Below are positions 27,080 through 35,803 of a DNA stretch of 64,000 nt, in pieces; the stretch's first letter is position 1, and each line of letters begins with the position of its first letter. A model generated the notes under the pieces. The model worked only from the letters and a program-made list of their open reading frames with translations, did not search any database and was not told the DNA's origin. A program made the translations under genes and the position numbers. Source of the stretch: Microbacterium sp. ProA8 (GTDB lineage Bacteria; Actinomycetota; Actinomycetes; Actinomycetales; Microbacteriaceae); contig NZ_CP157000.1 in the NCBI RefSeq assembly GCF_039905635.1, positions 3,162,001 to 3,226,000 on the forward strand, given 5' to 3'.

Positions 27080-27679
27080 TCAGAGGCGCGTCCCGAAGAC
27101 CTGGGTGCCCTCGGGCGACGGCAGCGGCTCGAACCCGACGCGCGGGTAGAAGGCGATGGCGCCGGTGTTGTCTGCCGAGGCGACGAGGTGAAGCCCGGGC
27201 ACCCCGGCCTGCCGGAGCGCGTCTTCGAGCGTCTCGATGAGCCGGCGGCCGAGCCCCTGGCCCTGTGTCTCGGGCAGGAGGTCGATGTGCAGGTGCGCCG
27301 GATACTCATCGCCGAACGGCTGCGCTCCGCCGGCGCGGGCGTAGGCATAGCGGAGGATGCCGTCCTGCCGGGAGCCGCCGGCCGGCTGGGGGCGCGGCCA
27401 GCGTTCGGCGTGCCGCGGCCACCACTCGGCCCGGAACCACTCCTCGAACGCGGCCGAGTCCGGAGCGCCCACGATGTAGCCGACGACGCGGCCGTCGTCC
27501 GCCTCGACCACGAAGGCGAACTCGGGGTGACGCGCGGCATAGGGCAGGACGAAGATCTCGGCCCAGAGATCGTCGTCGTCGAGGATGCCGGTGGCGTCGG
27601 CTCCGGCATCCGCCGTCTTCAGGCAGATGTCGACGAGAGCCGGTTCGTCACCGGGGCGGAAGGGGCGGATGCGCGTCAC
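27080..27679 (-). CDS. GNAT family N-acetyltransferase
   Basis: 199 residues. The acetyl-CoA site is in LPETQGQGLGRRLIETLEDA (Q/RxxGxG/A type, about 138-157). Upstream are FAFVVEADDGRVVGYIVGAP and the H-rich strand YPAHLHIDLLP, and the C-terminus ends AFYPRVGFEPLPSPEGTQVF. It resembles the eukaryotic O-GlcNAcase-associated acetyltransferase-like branch. Substrate unknown. GTG 27679 follows TAGACT by 6 nt. Confidence 0.88.
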   Translation of the reverse strand: MTRIRPFRPGDEPALVDICLKTADAGADATGILDDDDLWAEIFVLPYAARHPEFAFVVEADDGRVVGYIVGAPDSAAFEEWFRAEWWPRHAERWPRPQPAGGSRQDGILRYAYARAGGAQPFGDEYPAHLHIDLLPETQGQGLGRRLIETLEDALRQAGVPGLHLVASADNTGAIAFYPRVGFEPLPSPEGTQVFGTRL

Positions 27680-27685
27680 CGGGCG

Positions 27686-27691
27686 AGTCTA
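27686..27691 (-). promoter_or_regulatory. -10 box TAGACT, leaderless start
   Basis: TAGACT, 6 nt, then GTG 27679. Confidence 0.45.
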
Positions 27692-27768
27692 TGAGATGCG
27701 CCGGACAGCTGTCGTGGCACCGGTCGTCGACGAAGCGTCCCGGCCCGGCGCGGTCCCTCGGCTCGAGG

Positions 27769-28218
27769 CGTTTCGTCTCAGTCGCTGGCGCTCCCTCGCT
27801 CAACGACCGATGCCTTTCTCCCGGTCGTTGAGCGAGCGAGGAACGAGCGAGACGAAACGCGCCGAGCGTGCCGGCGACTCAGTGCTCGACGACCAGTCGC
27901 ACGTCGGCCGGGACCTTTCTCCCGGTCGTTGAGCGAGCGAGAAACGAGCGAGACGAAACGCGCCGAGTGTGCCGGCGACTCAGTGCTCGACGACCAGTCG
28001 CACGTCGGCCGGGACCTTTCTCCCGGTCGTTGAGCGAGCGAGGAACGAGCGAGACGAAACGCGCCGAGTGTGCGGGCGACTCAGCGCTCGAGGACCAGTC
28101 GCACGTCGGCCGGGACCTTTCTCCCGGTCGTTGAGCGAGCGAGGAACGAGCGAGACGAAACGCGCCGAGCGTGCGGGCGGCTCAGTGCCCGACGACCAGT
28201 CGCACGTCGGCCGGGACC
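27769..28218. repeat. Four tandem 101-nt units of REP palindrome plus the modC 3' end
   Basis: This 500-bp stretch between the GNAT gene and modC holds no other gene. It opens with an inverted REP (27769-27809) facing a forward one (27822-27859). Units then begin at 27821, 27922, 28023 and 28124, exactly 101 nt apart. Each unit has a REP half (GGTCGTTGAGCGAGCGAG, then GACGAAACGC), a spacer, and a 37-nt piece matching the end of modC including its stop (TGA on the minus strand at 27881, 27982, 28083 and 28184). Only the last piece is joined to the gene. Confidence 0.92.
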
Positions 28219-29273
28219 ACGCGCAGCGTGATCGTGTCTCCGGGCGCGAGCCCCGCGGCGCGATCGGCGGCGACGTCCACCGCGACGTCGGGATCGGCGG
28301 TGCGTATCCGCACCCCGGCCGGCGTCTGCTCGAGGCGCACGATGCGTGCTGTCCACTCCCCCGCGGCGCGGGGCGGCCCGTCGATCACTCCGACGGCGCT
28401 CGGCCGGAATACCGCAGCAAGAGACGGATGCCGCGGCCCGGCCGGGTGGGGCAGCACCAGTTCTCCGGCACGCCAGGCCGACTCCGCGGGTTCGAGGGTC
28501 CCGACGACGCGATTCAGCCCTGCGACGGCCGCAGTGAACCGCGTCGCCGGGGAGGCGAGAACTTCGCGGACCGGCCCGCTCTGCGTGACGCGGCCCTCCT
28601 CGAGCACGACGAGGCGAGTCGCGAGAGCGACCGCGTCCACCGCGTCGTGGGTCGCGACGACGGCCGTCGTGCGCGTCGCCGCGAGCTGCTGGTGCAGCAG
28701 GGCGCGCACGTCGCCCGCGGTCTCGGTGTCGAGGGACGTCAGCGGCTCGTCGAGCAGGATGGCCGCGGGTGACGTCGCGAGCGCCCGCGCCAGCGCCACA
28801 CGCTGCTGCTGACCGCCCGACAGCTGTGAAGGGCGCCGTTCATCGAGGCCCTCGAGCCCGACACGTCGAAGCCAGCCGGCGGCCCCGGCCGCCGCCGCAG
28901 CCTTCGTGGCGCCGTGCACGCGCAGCCCGAACGCCACGTTCCCGTGTGCACTCAGGTGCGGGAAGAGGCGCGGATCCTGTCCGAGCAGCACCACCCCGCG
29001 CGCCGCCGGAGCCGTCCGGAGGGACGACGTGCGATCGGAGGTGCGCCGGTCGAGCAGCCGGCCGTGCAGCCGTACCTCTCCCTCGTCGAACCCGGTCAGC
29101 CCGGCGAGCACACCGAGCAGCGTCGACTTGCCGGCGCCGCTCGGCCCCATGAGTGCCACCACCTCGCCCGCCGGCACGCTGAGCGCCACATGGAGTGCGA
29201 ACGCGCCGCGATGGACGCGGACGCGCACGTCGAGTCCGGCAGGCGCGGCGGCGGCCGTGCTCGCAAGGCTCAT
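28182..29273 (-). CDS. modC: Molybdate ABC transporter ATP-binding protein
   Basis: 363 residues. ATPase of the molybdate importer. Walker A GPSGAGKST (43-51), signature LSGGQQQRVALARAL, Walker B AILLDEPLTSLD, and a C-terminal TOBE-type domain (about 290-363) that binds oxyanion. Start ATG 29273 overlaps the modB stop (ATGA). The last codons, reading VPADVRLVVGH, have been copied three times downstream with a palindromic repeat; the copies vary (VVEH or VLER at the end). Confidence 0.93.
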   Translation of the reverse strand: MSLASTAAAAPAGLDVRVRVHRGAFALHVALSVPAGEVVALMGPSGAGKSTLLGVLAGLTGFDEGEVRLHGRLLDRRTSDRTSSLRTAPAARGVVLLGQDPRLFPHLSAHGNVAFGLRVHGATKAAAAAGAAGWLRRVGLEGLDERRPSQLSGGQQQRVALARALATSPAAILLDEPLTSLDTETAGDVRALLHQQLAATRTTAVVATHDAVDAVALATRLVVLEEGRVTQSGPVREVLASPATRFTAAVAGLNRVVGTLEPAESAWRAGELVLPHPAGPRHPSLAAVFRPSAVGVIDGPPRAAGEWTARIVRLEQTPAGVRIRTADPDVAVDVAADRAAGLAPGDTITLRVVPADVRLVVGH

Positions 29274-30103
29274 CGTGGGGCCTCCGCGCGCCAGGCGCGC
29301 ACGAGCAGCAGCACGCCGACGGCGGTCACCAGCAGCAGCAGCGAGAGCGCCACGGCGGTGCCCTGCGAGACGCCGGCGCCGTTGAAGGCCGTGTAGATCG
29401 CGAGCGGCATGGTCTGGGTCACGCCCGGCGCGTTGCCGGCGAAGAGGGCCGTCGCGCCGAACTCGCCGATCGCGCGGGCGAAGCACAGCACGATGCCGGC
29501 GACCAGGCCGGGCGCGGCGAGCGGCAGCGTCACACGCGCGAGGATCGTCCATCGTCCGGCACCGAGGCCCGCCGCCGCCTGCTCGAAACCGGTGCCCGTC
29601 GAGCGCAGCGCCCCTTCCAGGGCGAGCACGAGGAACGGCAGCGCGACGAAGGTCTGCGCGAGGATGACGGCGGTGGTCGTGAACGGGATGCGGATGCCCC
29701 ATTCGGCGAGGATCCCGCCCAGCCAGCTGGTGCGACCGAAGAGGAACAGCATCGCGACGCCGCCGACCATGGGCGGCAGCACGAGCGGCACCGTCACCAG
29801 AGCCCGCAGCACGGCCGCCGTCCGCACGGTGCTCCGCGCGATGAGCAGGGCGAGCGGCACCCCGAGGACGACGCACACCATCGTCGCGACGGCGCCGGTC
29901 GCGAGCGAGAGCCCGAGTGCCGACAGCGCTTCCGGAGACGTGATGTCCGTCCACAGCGTCGACCACTCGACGCGCAGCACCAGTGCGCCGAGCGGCAGCA
30001 CCAGCAGCGCGAGCCCGATGAGCGCCGGGACGGCGAGTACGCGGGGCACGAACCCGGCCCGCTCCTCCTGCGTGCGGGGGTCGCGCGCCGCGGCGACGGT
30101 CAC
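29270..30103 (-). CDS. modB: Molybdate ABC transporter permease
   Basis: 277 residues with about five to six membrane helices. The EAA loop is EQAAAGLGAGRWTILARVTL, and the preceding region VTVPLVLPPMVGGVAMLFLFG is typical of ModB. It overlaps modA upstream (30100-30103) and modC downstream by 4 nt each, so modABC is one operon with coupled translation. Confidence 0.93.
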   Translation of the reverse strand: MTVAAARDPRTQEERAGFVPRVLAVPALIGLALLVLPLGALVLRVEWSTLWTDITSPEALSALGLSLATGAVATMVCVVLGVPLALLIARSTVRTAAVLRALVTVPLVLPPMVGGVAMLFLFGRTSWLGGILAEWGIRIPFTTTAVILAQTFVALPFLVLALEGALRSTGTGFEQAAAGLGAGRWTILARVTLPLAAPGLVAGIVLCFARAIGEFGATALFAGNAPGVTQTMPLAIYTAFNGAGVSQGTAVALSLLLLVTAVGVLLLVRAWRAEAPR

Positions 30104-30906
30104 GGCGCTCCGAAGCCGAGATCGGAAAGCACCCGTCGGCCCTCGTCGCCGAGCACGAACCGGACGAAGGCGTCGGCGGCTCGCGGATTCGCCGCCTCCT
30201 TCAGCGCGACGATCGGGTACCGGTTGACCACGGCTTCACTCGCGTCGACCTCGATCGCCTCGACGGCACTCGTGGTCGAGGCATCCGTCAAGTACACCAG
30301 CCCCGCGTCGGCCTCGCCGGTCGCGACCTTCGTGAGGACGGCGGTGACGTTCTGCTCGTAGCTGTCGACGCTCGCCTTCACGCCGGCGTCCGAGAGGAGC
30401 GTCGTCGATGCCGCCCCGCACGGCACCTCGGCGGCGCACAGCACCACGGTCAGATCGGGGTCCGAGAGATCGTCGAGGCCGTCGACGTCGCCGGGATCCC
30501 CCGCGGGAACGACGAGCGTCAGCGTGTTGGTCGCGAACAGCTCCGGATCGCTCGCGAGGCCGCCCTCGACGACCTTCTGCATGTTCGGCTCGTCGGCCGA
30601 GGCGAAGACATCGGCAGGCGCGCCCTCGACGATCTGCGTCGCCAGCGTGGGCGACCCGTCGTACGTGAGGGGCTGCACGCGGAGCGACGGATGCCGCTGC
30701 TCGAACTGCGTCGCCAGCTCGTCGAACGCCGCCTGCAGCGACGCGGCCGCGTACACCGTGAGTTCTCCGGACAGCTCGGGGCCCGCCGAGGTCGTCCGCG
30801 GAGACGTCGCGTCCGGATCCCGATCGACGGCGCCGGCGCAGCCGGCGAGTCCGAGCGCGAGAGCAGCGAGGACCGCTGCGGCGCGAATGGTGGCCCCGCG
30901 GCGCAC
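30100..30906 (-). CDS. modA: Molybdate-binding lipoprotein
   Basis: 268 residues. Signal peptide with lipobox LGLAGC (Cys23). The mature domain starts LTVYAAASLQAAFDELATQF, the ModA fold opening with oxyanion-binding Ser, and continues with DVFASADEPNMQKV and the second lobe YPIVALKEAANP. GTG 30906 lies one base after the stop of the TOBE/HTH gene, so that gene is cotranscribed at the head of the operon. Confidence 0.93.
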   Translation of the reverse strand: MRRGATIRAAAVLAALALGLAGCAGAVDRDPDATSPRTTSAGPELSGELTVYAAASLQAAFDELATQFEQRHPSLRVQPLTYDGSPTLATQIVEGAPADVFASADEPNMQKVVEGGLASDPELFATNTLTLVVPAGDPGDVDGLDDLSDPDLTVVLCAAEVPCGAASTTLLSDAGVKASVDSYEQNVTAVLTKVATGEADAGLVYLTDASTTSAVEAIEVDASEAVVNRYPIVALKEAANPRAADAFVRFVLGDEGRRVLSDLGFGAP

Positions 30907-30907
30907 G

Positions 30908-31300
30908 TCAGGCCTTCGGGGTCTCGACGATCACGGTGGTCGCCTTGACCACGGCGACGGCGAGCGAGCCGGGTTCGAGCCCCAGCTCGCGCACCGCCTC
31001 GGACGACATGAGCGAGACCACGCGGTGCGGGCCGGACTGGATGTCGACCTGCGCCATGACGCCATCGAGCTGCACCCGCGTGACGAGCCCGACGAAACGA
31101 TTGCGCGCGCTCGAGAGCACGTCGGCCGGGTCGCCGGGCGCCGCGGCGAGCTCGACGGCTCGTGCGGCGAGCGCGTCTCCGGGGATCTCGATGGGCGATG
31201 CCCCCGTCGTCGGCAGCGTCCCGGCGTCGATCCACCGGCGCACGGTGTCGTCGCTCACCGCGAGGAGCCGCGCCGCCTCGGAGATCTTGTAGCTGGCCAC
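30908..31300 (-). CDS. HTH plus TOBE (molybdate-binding) protein, likely mod regulator
   Basis: 130 residues. The N-terminal MerR/excisionase-type helix-turn-helix (YKISEAARLLAVSDDTVRRW, 4-23) is joined to a single TOBE/Mop domain (about 66-128; RNRFVGLVTRVQLDG). This is a compact counterpart of ModE: molybdate binding would control DNA binding at the mod promoter, or the protein may store molybdate. First gene of the mod operon. GTG 31300 follows a GATAAT box by 8 nt. Confidence 0.85.
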   Translation of the reverse strand: MASYKISEAARLLAVSDDTVRRWIDAGTLPTTGASPIEIPGDALAARAVELAAAPGDPADVLSSARNRFVGLVTRVQLDGVMAQVDIQSGPHRVVSLMSSEAVRELGLEPGSLAVAVVKATTVIVETPKA

Positions 31301-31408
31301 AGCGCCACATTATCACCGCATCTGCGGGGCATAGCCGAGTTGTTCGCCGCATTCACGGACAAGGACGCGAGGATATCAGCGCGTCGGCGGGGCACCCGCG
31401 GCCGGGAG

Positions 31409-31414
31409 TACTCT
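31409..31414 (+). promoter_or_regulatory. -10 box TACTCT, leaderless start
   Basis: TACTCT, 7 nt, then ATG 31422. Confidence 0.45.
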
Positions 31415-31421
31415 CGGCGAG

Positions 31422-32279
31422 ATGACGGCGACTCTTCCGGCCGACGCCCACGTGCACAGCGAGTGGTCGTGGGACTGCGGCTCGGATCCGGCCTCGCAAG
31501 GCGCGATGGTCCGCATCTGCGAACGCGCGGTCCGAATCGGACTCCCGGCGATCGTGTTCACCGAGCACCTCGACTTCGAGCAGGACTGGAGAGTCGAAGA
31601 CGGCGACATCGGAGTGCACGCTCAGAAGTACGTCGATGAGCGTGGCCATGTGCGGCTGCCCGAGTTCGACGTCGAGGGCTATCTCACGGCGATCGAACGG
31701 TGCCGCCACGACTTCCCCGACCTGCGCATCCTCACGGGCGTCGAGTTCGGTCAGCCGCATCTGCGAGACGCGCGCGCCGCCGACCTGCTCTCCCGTGGCG
31801 TGATCGATCGCGTCAACGGTTCGCTGCACATGCTCCCCTTCCAGGGCGTCTATCGCTCAGAGCCGACCACGTTGTATCGCCACATGCCGGCGGACGACGT
31901 GATGTGGAGCTACCTCGAGGAGGTCCCGCGGATGGTCGCCGGGTCGGATTCGTTCGCGGTGTTCACGCACATCGACTACGCCGTGCGCTCCTGGCCGGTC
32001 GCGACCGCGGGACCCTTCGATCCGCGCAGGTTCGAAGAAGGCTTCCGAGCCGCGATGCGCGCCGTCGCGGAGTCCGAACGCGCCCTCGAGATGAACACCC
32101 GCCGGCTCTGGCCGTGGATCCCCCAGTGGTGGGCGGACGAAGACGGGCGTGCCGTCACGTTCGGCAGCGACGCCCACGGCCCCGCCATGCTCGCCGCCCA
32201 CTTCCCGGAGGCGATGGCCATGCTCGAGCACTTCGGATTCCGCCCGGGGGCGCGTCCCGAGGATTTCTGGATCCGCTGA
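31422..32279 (+). CDS. PHP domain phosphoesterase (histidinol-phosphatase-like)
   Basis: 285 residues. The metal-binding motifs of the PHP family are present: DAHVHSEWSWDCGSDP (His10, His12), FTEHLDFEQ near 46, GVEFGQPH near 109, FTHIDYAVRSWP near 184 and VTFGSDAH near 244. Closest in layout to HisK-type histidinol-phosphatases, but the substrate is not certain and no his genes are near. Monocistronic, leaderless start. Confidence 0.85.
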   Translation: MTATLPADAHVHSEWSWDCGSDPASQGAMVRICERAVRIGLPAIVFTEHLDFEQDWRVEDGDIGVHAQKYVDERGHVRLPEFDVEGYLTAIERCRHDFPDLRILTGVEFGQPHLRDARAADLLSRGVIDRVNGSLHMLPFQGVYRSEPTTLYRHMPADDVMWSYLEEVPRMVAGSDSFAVFTHIDYAVRSWPVATAGPFDPRRFEEGFRAAMRAVAESERALEMNTRRLWPWIPQWWADEDGRAVTFGSDAHGPAMLAAHFPEAMAMLEHFGFRPGARPEDFWIR

Positions 32280-32413
32280 CCTGGAAGGGTCAACGAGGTG
32301 CACCCGGCGGGAAGAGCACTGTCGATCTGGACGACGTTCGATCGTCATCCCCGTGAAGGGCCTCCGCCGGGACCATACTCTTCACAGCTGCGGCGGCCGA
32401 GATTGGAGCCATC

Positions 32414-32701
32414 ATGTCGGACCACACCGGACCCCTGGACATCCGCTTCACCGCCACGCTCGGCAAAGCTCAGCCGGGAGACACGTGGACCTGCGTGAAG
32501 CTGCCCGATTCCGCGACGATCTTCGGTACCCGCGGACTCGTCAAGGTGGCCGGCACCGTGGACGGGCACCCCTTCGAGGGCGCCTTCATGGCGCTGGGCG
32601 ACGGGACGCACAAGCTGCCGATCAACGCCGAAGTCAGAAAGGCGATCGGCAAGACCGACGGCGACTCCGTGGACGTCCACCTCACCCGGCGCCGCTCCTA
32701 G
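32414..32701 (+). CDS. DUF1905 domain-containing protein
   Basis: 95 residues, all DUF1905, a small beta-barrel-like domain of unknown function. Signature FIXED parts visible: [35 protein letters not shown] and the end [23 protein letters not shown] lies before the ATG, and TACTCT about 30 bp upstream is a likely -10 box. It converges on the arfB-like gene with 17 bp between. Confidence 0.85.
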   Translation: MSDHTGPLDIRFTATLGKAQPGDTWTCVKLPDSATIFGTRGLVKVAGTVDGHPFEGAFMALGDGTHKLPINAEVRKAIGKTDGDSVDVHLTRRRS

Positions 32702-32718
32702 CGTCGACGCCGGCGTCC

Positions 32719-33156
32719 TCATTCGGCGGGTGGTCGCCGCAGCCGCTTGACGTCGGTGCGCCGCTTCTTCTCGCCCAGGCGCCGTTCCTTGGCGCCCCGC
32801 GTCGGCTTGGTGGGTCGTCGCGACGGCGAAGGCGGCCGCAGAGCGTCCGCGACGAGCGCGGCGAGCCGTGCGCGGGCGGCATCCCTGTTCCGCAGTTGCG
32901 CGCGATGCTCGGATGCCGCGATCGTCAGCACTCCGTCCACCAGCCGGCCGCTCAGCCGCTCGAGGAGGCGCTCGCGCTGCAGTGGGGACAGCACCATCGA
33001 GCGAGAGACGTCCCACACCAGTTCCGCACGGGAATCGGCGGTGTTCACGCCCTGCCCGCCGGGGCCGGACGATCGGGAGAACCGCCAGGACAGCTCGGAC
33101 TCGGGGATCGTGACCCCATGGCCCACCCGTAGACCAGGGCGATGAGGGGCAGGCAT
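32719..33156 (-). CDS. arfB: ArfB-like alternative ribosome-rescue release factor
   Basis: 145 residues. Hydrolyses peptidyl-tRNA on stalled ribosomes. The GGQ motif is in FSRSSGPGGQGVNTADSRAE (27-46), and the C-terminal tail is Lys/Arg-rich (about 110-145), as needed to enter the empty mRNA channel. ATG 33156 has GGAGG sites upstream. The usual GGQHVNK is GGQGVNT here, a variation seen in actinobacterial members. Confidence 0.88.
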   Translation of the reverse strand: MPAPHRPGLRVGHGVTIPESELSWRFSRSSGPGGQGVNTADSRAELVWDVSRSMVLSPLQRERLLERLSGRLVDGVLTIAASEHRAQLRNRDAARARLAALVADALRPPSPSRRPTKPTRGAKERRLGEKKRRTDVKRLRRPPAE

Positions 33157-33365
33157 GCCTCCATCTTCCTCCCCCGACTGACCGCACGGCGGGGCGCGCT
33201 CCGGTCCGCTGACGGGTCCGACGCGGCATCTTCGTGCGACCGCGGTCGCCGGCGCAAGCCCCCTCGCTTCTTGCACGTGCCTGCCTAACCTCGCGTGCAG
33301 GGATATCTCAGACGCGGCACCCGCGGACCACGGTCCACGTGGGTCGCCATCCGAGGGGAGGCAAC

Positions 33366-34565
33366 ATGTCCGAGCAGCAGGCGCATCACCAGGTGGTGGT
33401 GATCGGCGGAGGCAACGGCGGCATCTCGGTCGCCGCGAGACTGCGTCGCTCCGGCGTGGCCGACATCGCCATCATCGAGCCGCGCGAGCAGCACCTGTAC
33501 AAACCGCTGTTCTCGCATGTCGCCGGCGGCACCGCACGCGCCGGCATCACCGTCCGCCCGCAGCGAGAGGTGATGCCGAAGGGCGTGGAGTGGATTCAGG
33601 ATGCCGTCACCGCCGTCCAGCCCGACGCGAACGCCGTCGTGCTCGAGAGCGGCGACCGCGTCACCTTCGACCAGCTCATCGTGTGTCCGGGCATCCAGCT
33701 GGACTGGGGCCGCGTGCCGGGGCTGACGGAAGCGATGCAGACGCCGGCGGCGGCATCCCATTACGAGTTCGAGCTCGCGCAGAAGGCCTCGTTGCTTCTG
33801 CGCGACCTGAAGGAGGGCACCGTCGTCTTCACGCAGCCCGACGGCCCGGCGTCCTGCGCGGGCGCCGCGCAGAAGCCGATGTATCAGGCGTGCGACTACT
33901 GGCGGGCCACGGGGGTGCTGGACAGGATCCGGGTCGTGATGGTGGTGCCGACCGAGACCGCGTTCCTGCCGCCGTTCGATCGCGAGCTCGAGCGCAAGAT
34001 CGAGGAGTACGGCATCGAGCTGCGCACCCGCTCGGTGCTCCTCCGCGTGGACCCCGCGGCACAGGAGGTCGTGATCGGCGGTCCGGACGGCCCGGAGCAT
34101 CTGCACTACGACGTGCTCAACGTCGAACCGCCGCAGTCGGCACCGGATTGGCTCAAGGCGTCGGCGCTGCCGGCACCGGGCTCATCGGGAGGGTTCGTGG
34201 AGGTCGATCCGCGGACGCTGCGGCATCCGCGCTTCCCACAGATCTGGGCTCTCGGCGACGCCGCCGCGACCACCAACTCGAAGTGCGGGGGCGCGCTGCG
34301 CAAGCAGACATGGGTACTGGCCAAGAACCTTTCGAGGGTGCTCCGCGGGAAGGAGCCGAAGGCGAGCTACGACGGCTACGCGGTATGCCCGTTCACGGTC
34401 TCGCGGTCGACGGTCGTGTGGGCGGAGTTCGATGATCAGGGCAATCAGAAGCCCACCATCCCGTTCTTCCGGCGGATGTACCGCGAGAGCCGGCTGTCGT
34501 GGGTGTTCGACCGGCACGTCTTGCCCTGGGTCTACTGGAATCTCATCCTGACCGGGCGAGTCTGA
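33366..34565 (+). CDS. Sulfide:quinone oxidoreductase-like flavoprotein
   Basis: 399 residues, FAD enzyme of the SQR family. GGGNGGISVAARLR (14-27) binds FAD, and LIVCPGIQLDWG follows at about 103. Cysteines at about 163 (DGPASCAGAAQKPMY) and 307 (NSKCGG) match the redox positions of SQR. WALGDAAATTNSKCGGALRK is the second FAD/cysteine region. The C-terminal amphipathic stretch (WVFDRHVLPWVYWN) would attach it to the membrane. GGGAGG precedes ATG 33366. It likely oxidises sulfide with menaquinone, or acts as a related quinone reductase. Confidence 0.85.
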   Translation: MSEQQAHHQVVVIGGGNGGISVAARLRRSGVADIAIIEPREQHLYKPLFSHVAGGTARAGITVRPQREVMPKGVEWIQDAVTAVQPDANAVVLESGDRVTFDQLIVCPGIQLDWGRVPGLTEAMQTPAAASHYEFELAQKASLLLRDLKEGTVVFTQPDGPASCAGAAQKPMYQACDYWRATGVLDRIRVVMVVPTETAFLPPFDRELERKIEEYGIELRTRSVLLRVDPAAQEVVIGGPDGPEHLHYDVLNVEPPQSAPDWLKASALPAPGSSGGFVEVDPRTLRHPRFPQIWALGDAAATTNSKCGGALRKQTWVLAKNLSRVLRGKEPKASYDGYAVCPFTVSRSTVVWAEFDDQGNQKPTIPFFRRMYRESRLSWVFDRHVLPWVYWNLILTGRV

Positions 34566-34642
34566 CCCTGCCGGGCGCCGACCGCCGTCGGTGCGTCGGA
34601 CGCGATCACGCGAGCGCCGGCCGACCCCCGATGCGCGCGGCG

Positions 34643-34648
34643 TAGCCT
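34643..34648 (+). promoter_or_regulatory. -10 box TAGCCT, leaderless start of the moeZ-moaD operon
   Basis: TAGCCT, 6 nt, then ATG 34655. Confidence 0.5.
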
Positions 34649-34654
34649 GTGGAT

Positions 34655-35803
34655 ATGGCCTTTCCCCCACTCGTCGAGCCCCTCGCCGAGCTGAGCGACG
34701 CCGAGCGCACGCGCACCGCGCGCCACCGCGTGCTCGCCGGCTTCGGCGACGTCGCGCAGCGCCGCCTCGCCGCCGCCCACATCGCCGTCGTCGGTGCCGG
34801 CGGTCTCGGCTCGCCCGCCGTGCTGGCGCTGGCGGCCGCAGGAGTCGGCACCCTCACCGTGATCGACGACGACCTGGTCGAGGCATCCAATCTGCAACGG
34901 CAGGTGATGCACCGGGTGAGCGATGTCGGCGCGGCCAAAGTCGACTCCGCCGTGCGGATCGCCGCCGACCTCTCGCCCGCCACCGTGGTGCGGCCGGTGC
35001 AGGCGGTGCTCACGCCGGCCAATGCCCGCGAGCTGCTCGCCGGCGCGCACGTCGTCATCGACGGCACCGACACGTTCGAGACCCGCGAGGCGGTCGCGGC
35101 CGCGTGCGAGGACCTCGGCGTGCCGCTCGTGTGGGGCGTCGTGCAGGAGTTCCACGCGCAGGCGACCGTGTTCTGGTCGGCGCCGCCCGCCGGCGCGGTG
35201 CCCGTCCGCCTGGCCGATCTCTACCCGCCGGATGCCGGACGCGAGGCCCCCACCTGCGCACAGGTCGGTGTGCTCGGCGCGCTCTGCCTGCAGGTCGGGG
35301 CACTCCTGGCCGCCGAGGCCATCAAGCTCGTCACCGGCATCGGCGAGCCGCTCCTCGGACGCGTGCTCGTGATCGACGCGCTGCGCGGCCGGACCGACGA
35401 GGTGCCGCTCCGCCCTGCCGCCACGCACCCGGAGCAGCAGCACGTCCCTGCCGCACCGCCGGCAGCGGCGACTCCCCCGCCCGCCGGCCCGCCGAGCATC
35501 CCGCAGCTGAGCCCGGCCGAAGCCCTCGCCGCGCAGCGCGCCGGCGCCGTGCTGCTGGACGTGCGCGAGCCTTTCGAGACGGCCCGCGGCGTCATCCCCG
35601 GCTCGATGCTGCTGCCGCTCGGCGACGTGCTCGCCGAACCGCGACGAGTGGATGCCTCCCGCGTGGTGGTGGTGTGCCAGGTCGGCATGCGCGCGCAGCG
35701 CGCGGCAGTGGCCCTGCGCGGCGCCGGCATCGAGGCATCCGTCCTCGCCGGCGGCATCGACGCGTGGACCCGCGACGGTGCGCGCACGGCGGTCGACGCA
35801 TGA
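34655..35803 (+). CDS. moeZ: MoeB/MoeZ-type adenylyltransferase-sulfurtransferase (ThiF plus rhodanese)
   Basis: 382 residues. Adenylates and sulfurates the MoaD C-terminus. The ThiF domain (about 20-250) has VVGAGGLGSPAVLALA (46-61), NLQRQVMH, and the catalytic Cys region PTCAQVGVLG (about 201). A Pro/Ala linker leads to a rhodanese domain (about 285-380) with active-site loop VCQVGMRAQR (about 341). Start ATG 34655 fits the -10 box; the GTG six bases upstream is possible but less likely. Its stop overlaps moeA (ATGA). First gene of the Moco operon. Confidence 0.92.
   Translation: MAFPPLVEPLAELSDAERTRTARHRVLAGFGDVAQRRLAAAHIAVVGAGGLGSPAVLALAAAGVGTLTVIDDDLVEASNLQRQVMHRVSDVGAAKVDSAVRIAADLSPATVVRPVQAVLTPANARELLAGAHVVIDGTDTFETREAVAAACEDLGVPLVWGVVQEFHAQATVFWSAPPAGAVPVRLADLYPPDAGREAPTCAQVGVLGALCLQVGALLAAEAIKLVTGIGEPLLGRVLVIDALRGRTDEVPLRPAATHPEQQHVPAAPPAAATPPPAGPPSIPQLSPAEALAAQRAGAVLLDVREPFETARGVIPGSMLLPLGDVLAEPRRVDASRVVVVCQVGMRAQRAAVALRGAGIEASVLAGGIDAWTRDGARTAVDA

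Noticed and set aside
27769..28218. CRISPR array
   Set aside because: Units are contiguous 101-nt repeats without unique spacers and include gene-derived sequence; no cas genes.
27868..28772. Short proteins encoded by the repeat array
   Set aside because: Identical translations arise from repeat units in shifting frames; no ribosome sites or conserved domain.
28182..29966. 594-codon frame extending modC upstream
   Set aside because: The extension overlaps modB in another frame; the modC start is fixed by the ATGA overlap at 29273.
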